This document shows, one piece after another, positions 36,947 through 49,469 of a DNA stretch of 64,000 bases; positions within the stretch are counted from its first letter, which is position 1; the number at the start of each line of letters is the position of its first letter. The stretch is from Argentina anserina (Eukaryota; Streptophyta; Magnoliopsida; Rosales; Rosaceae). Both the position numbers and the translations under genes were made by a program. Where the stretch lies: contig NC_065877.1 in the NCBI RefSeq assembly GCF_933775445.1, positions 29,264,001 through 29,328,000 of the forward strand, given 5' to 3'. The notes beneath the pieces are model-generated. The model was given only the letters and a program-made list of their open reading frames with translations, had not been told where the DNA came from and did no database searches.

Positions 36947-39351
36947 TGTAACGACCCCAAAATTTCAAGCAAAAAAACTTAAATTTTTAAAGTCGTGAAA
37001 CACCAAAACAATCTCAATGAATCAAAATCATTTTAAATGCCACAGCGGATCATTACTGAGTTCTCAATACAACTCAGACAAACCAATTATTACAAACCAA
37101 ATTTATAATTCAATATTACATAAAAATGGAAATGTAATAATCCTCACAATCTCTCACAAAACACACAAATAAATCCTCACAAGTTCACACACAAATCCAC
37201 AATAGAAACCTCACCACAAGCAGGATAATAAACGACTTCGAGTCCGCAGAGTTGTCATTCGATTCCCACTAATCGACACCTGCAGTAGTGTCCCCTACAC
37301 CATCGAATTGGTGCACCGGGATTGTAAACACAAACCCGGTAAGCTTTACAGCTCGTATGAGTAAAATAAAACAAATATAACTCGGATATCAATATATACG
37401 ACAATCCACAAATCAACAAATATAAATGCACTCATGAGTCAATGGACGGCCCATCTGATTGTCCAAAAAAAAAATGAAAATGAAAGTGCTCATGAGAAAT
37501 TGGGCAACCCTTAATGTTTACCCAAATTGGGCAACCCTTTATTATATACATGTCATATTTCATAAACACGTCCGAAGACAAAACGTTTTAACAATCTTAA
37601 CGTTAAAACCACGTACAATAATCTACTCATTATTTGTACAAATCGCATCACATGCTCAATATATAATTCTCATCACCACTGTGATCATATTCACAAACGA
37701 AATCCTAACAGTATATAATATAGCAAACTATATATATATATATATATATGTTCCTATTTACCATTTATACAATATATATATAATCCACTATATCATATAC
37801 ATGTCATATTTCGTTCTTTAATATTTTACAAAATCTTGAATCTCCGCAAGGGTATATTCGTAAATAAGTGAGATTTTACTCACGTTATCAACTCGAGCGT
37901 AATTCCACAATTTCTGAAGATAATTCATTTCCTTGTTTTATTGATCACCTTGAAAAGATAAGAAAAGAATTTAGAAATGTTTCGTAAACCTTTAAATGCC
38001 GAAACAGTAATAAGCTGTTACTGTTCAACTTTTTTTGGTTTTACGAATTTACTGTTCACTGAGTACTATTCACTGTACTACTATTCATGTATTAATGTAC
38101 AAATACACATACATTACGTATTCATGTACGAGTACATATTGTTTACGTATTTTTGTACGTATAAATACTATTCAAATGTACATACTGTCTCAGTAAATAA
38201 TAACTACTGAATTACCCTTCCAAAATTACTTTTTATATTTACTGAATGTAATTTACATTTACATTTACTGTACGTAAAATAAAATTTACATTTACCGTAT
38301 GTAAATCACGTTTTTACATTCACCGTTGTAAAATAAATTTTTACAATTTACTGTGTCGAACCACTGTTCACGCGCCGCCATGTGCGGCGGTCCGTGGGTA
38401 TACGCGCCACCACCGGCCGGCCGCGCGTGGCGTTCACGCGCCACTCACTGTGGCAGCGCGTGGGCCCACGCGCCGAGCCTAAAGCCGGCGCGTAGCACGC
38501 CACCGCCGCCCCCAAAACCTTCCTCTCCTCTTCCTCCTCCTTCCTACGATCTCAGACCACTCATAGGCTAACACATGCACCCCCACGCGCCGCCTCTAGG
38601 CGGTGGTAACCCTCTCCGCCATCCACTCTTCGATCTCACTCCAAACATACCAAAAATCATCACAACAACCACACAAATCATCCCTAGCATGAATCTCACC
38701 TCGATTCGATGGTGGCGAGCTCGCCTCGAGCACGGTGGTGGCGGAGAAGCTCGGGGCGGCGATTTGCAGAATCTTTGACGACGTTAGGCGTCCTCACGGC
38801 GGCGAGGCACGGGCTGGTGAGCTGAAGGGTGGCTGCATGGGTCCTCGCGATGCCGTAGGGGCGAGTGGTGCACGTCACGGCGGTCCAGTGAGCTAGATCG
38901 CCAGAGGCAATTTTCTGAGGTGAGGGTGAGGGAGTTCGGGGAGAGTGAAGATAGAGGGAGGCGGAGAGAGTGAGGAGAGAGAGAGTTTCCAATTATGGGA
39001 ACCCTAGCTGAGAAAAAAAATCCTTTTTATACTAGTTTCTAAAATCGGAAACTAGTTTCCGACGTTAATAACTTTCACGTACGACTTCCGAATTGAACGC
39101 GGGACGCGTCCACGAACTCGTATCGACGAGCTCTACAAATTTTGTGAAGGGAGTTTTCGCAACCGAGCGACGGAATAAAAGTCGATATAATCGTTCGAAA
39201 ACGTAATGTTTTTCTAATTAAACGTTCCGAGAACGTTTCCGTTTTCGTTTCGTAAAATCACAAATAATCAAATTCATGTTAATTGAATTTCACAACTTCA
39301 TAGAATTCAAATCAAAACCAAATACCGTTTCAAAAAAATAGAGTTATTACA
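36947..39351 (-). mobile_element. Solo LTR of gypsy family A
   Basis: The plus strand starts TGTAACGACCCCAAAATTTC and ends ATAGAGTTATTACA, the reverse complement of the family LTR ends. The flanks ATACT (36942-36946 and 39352-39356) are a perfect 5-bp duplication. The GC-rich block (38370-38990), the short TTTACATTTAC tracts (38215-38350) and the TATA region (about 39028) are all present. Length 2405 bp. Confidence 0.94.
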
Positions 39352-39356
39352 ATACT

Positions 39357-39967
39357 GGTGGAAGTAGATATAGGAGCCAATGGATATGTGAGTATTTTGA
39401 GAGTGAATTAACACCAAGTACCCTCTCTTGACCTAATTTCTGTCATTTCCGGTTCTCGGTAGGTATGCATTTACTACTTTCTTGATACCTTCTGGTACTT
39501 ATGAGACCATAGCATACTCGTTTGAATTAGGCTAGATGGTACACACGCTTTCCAGATTTCATTTATTAGTCATGATCTATGCCATTAACTTACTTTTGTG
39601 TACAGTGTCTCTCATGGCTACTATGCAGTATCTATTCAAATGATAAATGTCATTTTAACATTGATTGTTGCCTTATAGTTGGTGATCATGTTAGTGTCTG
39701 GTATTATTGCTACTGCTTGGTGTTTGCACGCATGAGATATGGAGTCCACAAGGATTTTCAAATTAATTTGAAATCAACCAAGAGACAAACATAAACTTAG
39801 CATTCATTAAAATGTAAACGGAGTATCCATCTTAACAACACCAAATAGAATAAGAGACTAAGGACATAACAATTTCTAGGATAAACCACACTGAAATAGT
39901 CTGAGATATAAGGTAGCAGTAGTACTCATAATTGAACTGTGAAACTGAAAGCAAATGTAGTGGTGAA
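39357..39967. other. Intergenic DNA and 3' region of PDF1
   Basis: No gene supported; the part after about 39780 likely includes the 3' UTR of the gene on the minus strand. Confidence 0.45.
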
Positions 39968-41214
39968 TCAAGCTCTGGGCTTGAGTTTTCCCTCGTTGGC
40001 CAGCCTGAAGAGACGGGCTTGGTTGGTTGCTACCTTGTTCGATCTTAGTCCTCTGACAAAACCGTCCCTGACTTGCGCGGTAGTGAAATGGAACCTGTTG
40101 TCCACCATAGAGTTGAGCAAGGAAGCAGTTCCTTCTCTGTAGAGTTCCCCAAGTCCATCAGTGCGAGTGTTGGAAAGCGCTTGATGCAAGTTCATGGAGC
40201 CTGATCCGAACCCTGGAACGCTAGTCAGACCAAAGGAATGGCCAAGTGTTGCCCACCAGCCCACAAGACCCCATATCACTGTGGGGTGGTTCCTCCAGTA
40301 GCTGCAACAAAACCATGGCTGTTAACTTCTCAAACTTAAAAGATGGTCATATATGATTCTATCTTTTGTATGTGTGATGTATTTCATGAGAGTACTTACG
40401 TGCATGTGAAGGGAGGGGAGTTGGGATCAGGAAGATAGGGAGGTGTAGGAACACCTGGAGTACCGGGGTCAATTGGTGGAGTTCCAATGAATGGGAGTGG
40501 GGGGCTTACAATGACAGGGGGGCTACCGCCTGAAGGTGGAGTTCCATAGGTTGGAGTTGGAGTTGGAGTTGTAGGTCTTGATGGGGTTGAAGGAGTTGAT
40601 GGTCTTGATGATGGGGTACCACAGTAGGAAGGTGGTGATGGTGAAGGGCTGTAGCCTCCGTGAGAGGGAGGGCTGTAGCCTCCGTGAGAGGGAGGGCTGT
40701 AGCTTCCATGAGAGGGAGGGCTGTAGCCTCCATGAGAGGGAGGGCTGTAGCTTCCATGAGAGGGTGGGCTGTAGCCTCCATGAGAGGGAGGGCTGTAGCC
40801 TCCATGAGAGGGAGGGCTGTAGCCTCCATGAGAGGGAGGGTTGTGATGATGATGGGAAGGTGGACTTCCATGCGAACCTGCATTTCATGAAGTGAAAGAT
40901 TAGGACATGAGTAGGCATATATTTAGATGACGAAAGTGAGAAAGTATATATAGCATGCATGCAGTGAAATAAAACCAAAGAAACAGACGCAATGTGTACG
41001 TGTGAGGAGGTCGAGAGAAAAATATACCTCCGGGAGGGCTTCCACCGTTGCCTGAAGGGGGAGTTACGGCACAAAGGTCTGGAGTGTAGTAGTTCTTCTG
41101 GTCCTCAAGGGTGGTGGATATGACAGGGATGACCAGGTTGTGGGTGAGCATGCCAGCAACCAAAGCCCATATGAACAAAGAAGAAGATGCTTTGTTCCTC
41201 ATCACAGCACCCAT
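39968..41214 (-). CDS. PDF1: Protodermal factor 1 (PDF1), proline-rich cell-wall protein, three exons
   Basis: Secreted, epidermis-specific Pro-rich protein of shoot meristem L1 cells. Exons are 41214-41028, 40877-40400 and 40301-39968 with GT/AG borders and matching phases, 332 residues in all. An N-terminal signal peptide (about residues 1-34) is followed by LEDQKNYYTPD, a stretch with eight SHG(G/S)YSPP repeats, a Ser/Thr/Pro linker (TPSTPSRPTTPTPTPT) and the conserved globular C-terminus with YWRNHPTVIWGLVGWW, ALSNTRTDGLGELYREGTAS and ending LANEGKLKPRA. That C-terminus and the SPPSHGG repeats are diagnostic. The upstream L1 box and TATA box fit epidermal control. No damage seen. The repeat number is likely variable. 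Confidence 0.95.
40643..40850 (-). repeat. 24-bp coding minisatellite in PDF1
   Basis: Eight copies of a 24-bp unit (GGGCTGTAGCCTCCATGAGA and four more bases on the plus strand) encode the SHG(G/S)YSPP repeats. Two units have CTTCCA instead of CCTCCA, giving Ser for Gly. Confidence 0.92.
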
Positions 41215-41287
41215 TTTTGTTCTTCTTCAAGAAAGGTTGGGAACAGAACTGAAGGAGGAAGTGTGAGTTTGGCAGGAGGAAGAAGGG

Positions 41288-41298
41288 TGAATATAAAG
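41288..41298 (-). promoter_or_regulatory. TATA box of PDF1
   Basis: The minus strand reads CCCTTTATATTC, 75-85 bp upstream of the ATG at 41214. Confidence 0.75.
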
Positions 41299-41359
41299 GG
41301 GAGATAGAGAGAGAGTAAATATTTGCAGGTGAAGTAGTGAAGGTTGTTGATGTTGCAGG

Positions 41360-41367
41360 TGCATTTA
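41360..41367 (-). promoter_or_regulatory. L1 box (TAAATGCA) in the PDF1 promoter
   Basis: The minus strand reads TAAATGCA, the exact consensus (TAAATGYA) bound by HD-ZIP IV factors such as ATML1 and PDF2 in Arabidopsis. It lies about 65 bp upstream of the TATA box and 146 bp upstream of the start codon. Confidence 0.85.
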
Positions 41368-42256
41368 TTTTTCCAATTTACTCCTTGTGCTCTCTCTGGA
41401 CAAGTTCTGGAGTCGCTTAGCTAGAAACATTGACACCATAAACATAACTTAGATCTCTCTCTCTCTCTCTCAGAGAAATAGGCCTATCATATGTGTTAAA
41501 TTACTATTGAGAAGTTCATTGCTTCATGTGGCCTGCATGGAGAAAATCATGGGGCTCTTGGCATATAATATTTGCTGGTCTCAGGTTGGATCTGGAATAA
41601 ATTATGGGATTAGGAACTAATTCAATTTCATCATAGGAGATATAATAGCAATTGTTTCCCTCTTTCTTGATGAAGCTCTTCGTCAAGAGAAATGCCGTTT
41701 AAATTTTTCAGAGAGCATGCCACAGTAATATGCAGCAATCAAAGACAAACCTTCCCTCCCCAGTTCTGTAACCAATGTATGATTCTCTTAGCAGGGTCAG
41801 TGTCGGCATGACTATTAATTTTATTTTCTCATGATAAAACATACTTTATTTTTTAATTCACCAAAAAAGAAAAAGAAAAAAAGATTAACTTAAACCAATT
41901 TAATTTATTACCAAGATTTTCCCATATCCTTGTCTCTGATCTGAAATTTAAACATGGTTTAGCTGGTCCCTATTACCCCATTATCTGCATATCTTGTATT
42001 ACATATAATTCAATAGACTTCTTGGTTATGAACTTATGATTAGTTATTGTAACCTAAAATGTTGGATATGCATCAATGCATGATGTGGTACATGAAACCG
42101 CTTCAATTCATTTCCCAGTCATGGATGACAGATGTTGAACTCAGAGCTTAGTCCAGCCTAACCCTTAAAGATGAGTAATCTGTATTGGACCCATATTGAT
42201 ATTATCAATATAGGGTTCTCATCTTCTCCCAGCCCCAAATTCTTGATGTTCTAAAG
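41368..42256. other. PDF1 upstream region and intergenic DNA
   Basis: Includes a CT tract (about 41454-41472). No gene supported before the gypsy element. Confidence 0.5.
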
Positions 42257-44790
42257 TGTAATAACCCGATTTCTCGGATTCAAATTGTATAAATTCTTAG
42301 AATTGAATAACTTAGAAAATTTAATAAATCACATTTTTCGCTTCACGATGATGTCAAATGTCAAATCGAAAACAGACCGTTTTCGGAAATCTAAATGGGA
42401 AAAACGTTACGTTTTTGCGACGCGGGAGTCGACTTGTACTCCGTCCCTCGTTTCCGAAAACTTCATTCACAAAAGTTGTAGAGCTAGTCAATACGATTTC
42501 GTGGACGCGTCACGCGTTCTTCTCAGACGTCGTAGGTGAAAGTTATTAGCGACGGAAGTTAGTTTTTGATTTTAGAAAAAGTATAAAAAGAAATTTTTGG
42601 AAACTAGGGTTTCCAAAAACAGAAACCCTCATTTCTCTCTCTCACCCCGCAGCCCTCTTCTCTCTCTCCCCGACACTCTCTCCTTCCCTCTCCTCATCGC
42701 CGGCGATCTCCACGACTCCGGCCTCCGTGGCCCTCACCGCCCGTCTCAAAAGCATTGCACGGTCCTCAGTAGCAGCCCTCGAGCTCGACACGCCTCCCCT
42801 CGCCACCGTGAAGCTAACACGACAACCTAAGGCTCCTGCATTTCCACCACCGTCCAAGTTTCGTCGCCGGCGAGACCAGAGCACGGGGACCAGCTCACCA
42901 TCGCCGATCCTCATCGTCGAAGCCATCTGCAAGCAAGTTTGAGTCGAATAGCACCGCCGGCCTCACCCTCACGAAATCGACCATGTCGGCATCTCGAGCT
43001 CCTCCGGCGACATTCCGGCAGTTCTAAGGCTCCACATAGGTACGGAAATGTTTTAATCGAATGATATGAGTGATTGTATGTTGTTGTGAAGATTTGTAGA
43101 GGATTTGGAGGAGTTTCAGAGGAGGATGAGAGGTTTGTACCGCCGCCTAGGGCGGTGCGTGGGGGAGCGTGAGGGGGGCAGGAGGCGGTGTTAGGCCGTG
43201 GATGGGAGGAGGGGAAGAAAAAGAGGAGTTTTGAGCGGCGTGTGAGCTCCACGCGCTGCTACTGTGGGCGGCGCATAAGCGCCACGCACGGCTGCCGAAG
43301 GTGGCGCGTGAACCCCACGCGCCGGCACGTGCGGCGGCGCGTGAACAGTAATTTCCGAACAATAAATTTTTATAAAAAATAATTATGTACAGTAATTGTA
43401 AAAGTAATTTGTGTTCAGTATTTGTAAAAGTAAATTTCTAACATACTAATTCGGTAATTAGTATTTACTGGAACAATATTTACGATGAAATAGTACATTA
43501 GTGTACATGAATACGTAAAACAGTATGTACATGTACAGTAATACATGAATAGTAATTACGTAAAAACCGTAAATTGCGGAACAGTCTAGCAATAGTACTG
43601 ATTCGGCATTTGAGGTTTTACGTAATGATTATAACCATTTTTTTTATACAACTAGGTGATCGACAAAACAAGTAAAGGATTTGCTTTCGGTATTGTTGAA
43701 TTACGCTCAAGAAAATAAGGCGAGTAAATCTCACTATGACCAGTCTACCCTTGGTGGTGATTCACAGTTACGCTTTATTTTAAAAGATCGAATTATGATA
43801 TGTATATGATATAGTGGGTTGTGTATGTGTACAAATGGTAAAATCAATACATATATATGGGTTGCTATATTATCTACTGTCATATTTTTATTTCCAAATG
43901 AGTTTATTTATAGCACTGATATTTATTTTAAGCATGAATCGCTTGTCTTTTTGTGCAATAACATGTGAGGAATGTATTGTACACGGTTTTAACTTGAGTT
44001 ATGTTAAAACGTTTTTCTCTCTTCGGTTGGTCTTCGGACATGTTGGCATGTCAGAACCTAGTCTTGGCCGGGCGACAGTTACGATTCAGTTAAAGCTTTA
44101 GTCTGTCTGCCGGTGTACTGCATGAGGGGTAACAGATGGGTTACCGGCTTATGAGTACCCATATATTTTTTTAGATATTGGATAACATATGGGTTGCCCA
44201 ATGTCTGACGGCGTAATGCATGAAAGGTAACAGATGAGTACCTGAGTTTCATGAGTACCCGTATTATGAATGTATTTGGGTAAACAGATGGGTTGCCCGA
44301 TTTCTCATGAGCACTTATATTTTCAGATATTATTGGACAACTAGATGGGTTGTCCTGTGACTCATGAGTACATTTATAATTAAATGTTTTTAGTATTTTT
44401 TTCTCCTGTATTATGATGCGTGTTATATTGTTGTTTTACTCATACGAACTGCAAAGCTTACTGAGTTTGTGTTTACAATCCGGGTGCACCTATTCGATGG
44501 TGTAGTGGATAGTTCTATAGGTGTGGATTAGCAGAATTGGAGGATTTCTCTGAAGATTTTGAAGTTTCTTTATTTTATTTTGTGGTGAGGATTCAGGAGA
44601 TTTTACATTCCATTTGATATAATGTTTGAATTATATATTGGTTTTGTAATAATCTATTCGACTGAGATGTGCCATGAACTCAGTAATGATACGTTGTGAC
44701 TATAAGATGATTTCGATTTATTGAGATTGTTTTAGAGTTTTTCATGGCTTCGATTTTGAGTTTAACACTTGAAATTTTGGGGTCGTGACA
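42257..44790 (+). repeat. Gypsy 5' LTR
   Basis: TGTAATAACCCGATTTCTCGG to GGGGTCGTGACA, 2534 bp. Parts in order: U3 with a TATA box at 42581-42590, CT-rich leader, GC-rich block (42690-43350), GTAATTGTAAAAG tracts (43380-43570), and a block of repeated ATGAGTACCC/GATGGGTT words (44120-44370). Confidence 0.95.
42581..42590 (+). promoter_or_regulatory. Putative LTR promoter TATA box
   Basis: GTATAAAAAG, followed by a CT-rich leader. The equivalent in the 3' LTR is at 49788-49797 (AATATAAAAG) and in the solo LTR at about 31218 (TGTATAAAAG), so the position is conserved across the family. Confidence 0.65.
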
Positions 44791-44792
44791 GT

Positions 44793-44804
44793 TGGTATCA
44801 GAGC
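44793..44804 (+). other. Gypsy primer binding site (initiator tRNA-Met)
   Basis: TGGTATCAGAGC two bases after the 5' LTR end. Confidence 0.95.
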
Positions 44805-45085
44805 GTAGGTTGTGTACTTAGCGATATGTCAATATCATCCAAGAGGGATGACTCGACTGCAGCAGACCCCCATCACATGTTCTTCGGTATTGATATGTCA
44901 TTGGGTACGCAAGAGTGTTAGGAGCCACATCTAAGGCGTGGTCCTCTAAGTAGAAGTATTGTGATAATACTTCGATGATTTTCCTCCTCTCTAAATATCT
45001 TAGTTAATATATGTTGGATCTATTTTATTTGGGTTCAAGACTTCGCATGTATTGACTAAATGTTTAAATGTTTAAATGTTTCAAG

Positions 45086-46060
45086 ATGATGAACTTGGAG
45101 AAGGGCCGTGCACAAAGCCAAGGACGGGCAAGAGGCCAAGGCCAAGCTAGGGTTGGAGGTTGAGTCCGCAATGTGGAGAACCTTTATGAGGAGGTGGCAC
45201 CACATGATGAGCAGGTTGACCCCGAGGCAGTCATTAGAGACAAGGGTCGAGTGTTAAAGCTGATCAAGGACAACAGTAGTCTGTCACCACCATCATTTCA
45301 TGGGGGCATGGATCATATGGTAGCGGACCATTAGATTGAAAGTATGGAAACCTACTTTGAGATGAAGATGTGCTCTGAGATCGAGAAGAGGATGATAGCC
45401 ACATTCTTCTTAAAGGATGATGCTATGGATTGGTCGAAGAGTACAAGACGGACTGTGGATGTGTCCACTCTGACTTGGGAGGGCTTTGTGGCACTCTTTC
45501 GAGAAAAATACTTTCTAGCTATAGTGCAGGAGGAATTAGAACTTGAGTTCCTTGATCTGATACAGAGAGATATGACAGTCAGGGAGTATTAGGCCCGTTT
45601 TGCACAGTTGTATCGGCTTGTCAAGCCAATGGGTGCGACTTCCATAGCCCAGAAATTTATACGGGGACTCAAGCAAGAGTACAAGACCATCATATCAACA
45701 CTTTGTCTGTTTACTAAGGAGTTGATGTATGAGAGTGCCCTGAACTTGGAACAGGCAAATAAGACTCGCGGCGGAGACTCGAGGAAAAGGGAAGACAATC
45801 AGTACAGGCAGTGGGCTCACATGACCGAAAGTTGGATCTTGGAAGAGGCCGAGAACCTATTACCAGACTTCAGCTAAGGCTGCATCGTCATCTGCTAGGA
45901 CTGCACCTGTTAGACAGTTAGCATCAGTAAGGTGTTTCATTTGCAATGAAATGGGGCACTACGCCACAACTTGTCCAAAAACGAAGAGAACCGGCTAGTT
46001 TAAGTGTGAGCAAGTGGGACATATGGCTAGAGACTGCACCCGACCTCCGTAGGGAAGACA
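45086..46060 (+). pseudogene. Gypsy gag (broken)
   Basis: Begins MMNLEKGRAQSQGRAR. It contains the capsid-type region with METYFEMKMCSE, AMDWSKSTRR and FREKYF, then a nucleocapsid knuckle CFICNEMGHYATTC (from about 45933). A second, partial knuckle (KCEQVGHMARDC) has a stop where its first Cys is expected. In-frame stops are at 45161-45163, 45332-45334, 45590-45592 and 45875-45877. The knuckle is in another frame, so there is at least one indel between about 45790 and 45930. Confidence 0.9.
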
Positions 46061-46085
46061 TGAACATCACCATAGGCAGTTACCA

Positions 46086-49000
46086 GTGGGTCAAGCTAGA
46101 GTGTTTGCAGTGGGTCAGCGAGACACAGGAGTGAAATGTACCTTATCTATTTTTGACTACCTTGCTAGAGTAGTGTTTGATACAGGAGCATCATATTCAT
46201 TTATTGCTAGTTCGATAGTAGAGATGTTAGGATTGATTCCTACATCTCTTGGAAACTCTCTATGTGTCACTTCACCTCTTGGAGAATCTCTCTAACTAGA
46301 GACAATCTGCCAGGCTTGTCCTATTGTGATTGGAGGTAGAGAATTCTCTGCTTCTTTGATAGTGATTCCGGACCACACCTATGATGTGATTCTAGGAATT
46401 GATTGGTTGAGTCCGCAGCACGCTTTGATCGATTTCTTTGACATGGTAGTATTTTTCCATAGTCCCGGAGAACCAGTTTTTCGTTATCGTTGCCTCAAGT
46501 CAGATAATGCCACGAGAGCAGGAGTTTTGGCACATGTGGAATTTGTAGATCAGAAGGTAACTATTGCAGATTTGGTGGTAGTATCTGAGTATAGTGAGGT
46601 GTTCCAAGAGATACCAGAGTTACCTTCTCGGAGAGTTGTGGATTCTGCATAGATGTGGTACCCGGTACGGCACCAGTGTCAAAGGTGCCTTATAGAATGT
46701 GACAAAATGAACTTAAAGTGTTGAAAGTGCAGATAGATGAACTATTGGACCAAAGGTTTATTAGACCTAGCATATCACCTTGGGGTGCACCGGTGTTGTT
46801 CGTGCAAAAGAAAGATGGTTCTCTACGGTTATGTGTGGACTACATGGAACTGAATAAGGTGACCATCAAGAATAGGTATCCCTTGCCTAGGATTGATAAC
46901 TTGTTCGATCAGTTTAGAGGGGCTACAGTATTCTCTAAGATTGATTTGAGATCCGGTTACCATCAACTCATGGTGAAGGAAGAAGATATATCAAAGACGG
47001 CTTTCAGGACCCAGTATGGGCACTATGAGTCTGTGGTCATGCCCTTTGGTCTGACAAATGCACCGGCTGTCTTTATGAGTTTCATGAACCAAATCTTCAA
47101 CCTGTACTTGGATGAGTTTGTTGTAGTGTTTGTGGATGACATTTTGATATACTCCAAGTCTCAAGAAGAGCATATGGTGCATCTGAGAACGGTGTTGCAA
47201 ACCCTAAAAGAAGAAAGATTGTACGCCAAACTCGAGAAGTGTGAATTCTGAAAGGAAGAAGTCAAGTTCCTTGGTCATGTAGTCTCAAAGGATGGGGTAT
47301 TAGTATACCCGTCAAAAGTGGAGGCAGTGAAGAGTTAGAGTTGTCCAAAGAACCCTACTGAGATTCGTAGTTTCCTTGGTTTGGCAGGTTACTACCGGAG
47401 GTTCATTGAAGGGTTTTCTAGTATTGCATCGTCATTGACCAAGTTGACCAAGAAGGACGTTCAGTTTGTATGAATAGAAACATGTGAGGAGGCTTTCAAC
47501 AAACTAAAGACTAGCTTGACCATGGCTCCAATGTTGACAATTCCCACTAGTGGGGGCGGCTATGTTATTTATAGTGACGCTTCGCTCCAAGGCTTAAGTT
47601 GTGTGTTGATCCAACATGGATGAGTGGTTGCATATGACTCTAGACAGTTAAATGTTCATGAGAAGAACTACCCCACTCACGATCTAGAGCTCGCTACAGT
47701 TGTTTTTGCCTTAAAAGATTTGGAGGCATTACTTGTATGGTGAGAAATTTCAACTCTTTTCTGATCATAAGAGTTTGAAGTATCTACTCTCGCAGAAGGA
47801 ATTGAATATGAGGCAGAGGAGATGGATTGAACTCCTTAAAGATTATGACTTCACTTTGGAGTATCACCCTGGGAAGGCAAACGTAGTGGCCGATGCCTTC
47901 AGCAGGAAACCAAGGGGTATGATAGCTTCTTTTATGGTTCAATAATGGATTATGCTCGAAATTGCATCTGAATTTGACTTGGTACCATCAGGAAGAGAAC
48001 GAAGGGTTTTTCTTGGTAGTGTCTTGGTGCAACCTACACGGATCTCAATGATCATTCAGGATCAGGCAAAAGATAGATTTTCACAAGCTAAGTTGGCAGA
48101 TCTCGTAGTAGATTCACTAGATGAATGTCCATCCGAGTGGAGAGTTGGACCCGATGGAGGTTTGAGGTTTAGGACAAGATTGTGTGTTCCAGATTGTACT
48201 AATCTCAAGGAGGAGGTCTTTCGCACAGCACACCGATCTCGTTATACAGTACATCCAGGGAACACCAAGATGTACATGGACCTATGCAGGCAATTCTGGT
48301 GAAACGGGATGAAGAAAGACGTGGCAGAATTTGTATCAAAGTGCCTTACCTGTCAGCAAGTGAAGGCAGAACATCAACGACCTGCAGGCATGTTGAAGTC
48401 ATTGACTATTCCTTTATGGAAGTGGAAACAGATATCTATGGACTTTGTGACTGGACTGCCTAAGTCCAAGAAAAGTCACGATGCGATATGGGTGATTGTC
48501 GATCGATTGATGAAGTCGGCACACTTCCTTCCAGTATCAATGAAGTACTGAGTGGATGTTCTAGGGAAACTATATGTGGATGAGATAGTGAGGCTCCAAG
48601 AAGCTACGGTTTCTATTGTTTCTGACCGAGATGCACGTTTCACATATAAGTTATGGGGTTGTTTGCAGAAGGCTATGGGTACTACCTTGGATATGAATAT
48701 TGCTTTTCATCCTCAAACTTATGGACAAACAGAAATGGTGAATCAAGTGATGGAGGATATGTTGAGAGCTTGTATGCTTGATTTTAAAGGAAGCTGGGAG
48801 GATCACTTGAGATTGATTGAGTTTGTCTACAATAACAGTTACCATTCTAGCATAGGCATGGCTCCTTATGAAGTTCTTTATGGTAGACCATGTAGATCAC
48901 CTATCTGTTGGGCCGAAGTTGGTGATGAAGCACTAATGGGCCCGGAGGTGGTTCAAGAAACCACAAAGAAGATCTCGATCATTCAAGATAGGATCCGAAC

Positions 49001-49426
49001 GGCACAGAGTAGACAGAAGAGCTATGCAGACATAAAGAGGAGACATGTTGAGTTCGAGATCGGCGATCAAGTGTTCCTAAAAGTCTCACCTATGAGGGGT
49101 GTAGTAAGATTTGGCAAGAAAGGAAAGTTAGCTCCAAGGTATCCGAACTAGCTTTGCCTACTGGCATGTCTGGCGTCCACAACGTCTTCCACATTTCCTT
49201 GTTGAGGAGGTACGTACCAGATGAGTCGCATGTGATTGATCATACCTCCATAGAGCAAACATTTGTTATTGAGCCGGTTCGTATTCTGGATAGATCCATA
49301 AAGAAGCTCTGGAGGAAAGAAGTAGAGTTACTTAAAGTGTTGTGGAGCCACCATGATGAGGGCGATGCCTTTTGGGAACTAGAGTCGGATATGAAGACAA
49401 GATATCCGCAGTTGTTCGTTGAGTAG
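46086..49426 (+). pseudogene. Gypsy pol: protease, reverse transcriptase, RNase H, integrase (broken)
   Basis: Protease: FDTGASYSFIAS (about 46180). Reverse transcriptase: [20 protein letters not shown] and FVDDILIYS (about 47130). RNase H: YSDASLQG, then [11 protein letters not shown] and [11 protein letters not shown] (to about 47920). Integrase: zinc region CLTCQQVK, core [17 protein letters not shown] and HPQTYGQTE, then VFHISLLRRYVPD and a WELES tail ending at 49426. Stops at 47249-47251, 47336-47338, 47471-47473 and 47621-47623 are all in the frame of the reverse transcriptase and sit at Trp or Arg positions of the family. Indels near 46648 and 47715 shift the frame. Nothing here is functional. 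Confidence 0.93.
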
Positions 49427-49455
49427 AGCACTTGAATTTCGGGACGAAATTCCTT

Positions 49456-49469
49456 TAAGGGGGGTACAA
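49456..49469 (+). other. Gypsy polypurine tract
   Basis: TAAGGGGGGTACAA directly before the 3' LTR. Confidence 0.85.

Noticed and set aside
40643..40850. CRISPR-like regular repeats
   Set aside because: Units are contiguous without unique spacers and encode a known protein in a plant genome.
40578..40895. Plus-strand open frame full of repeated CSLHEREG-type residues
   Set aside because: It is the antisense of the PDF1 repeat; a 24-bp period keeps all frames open.
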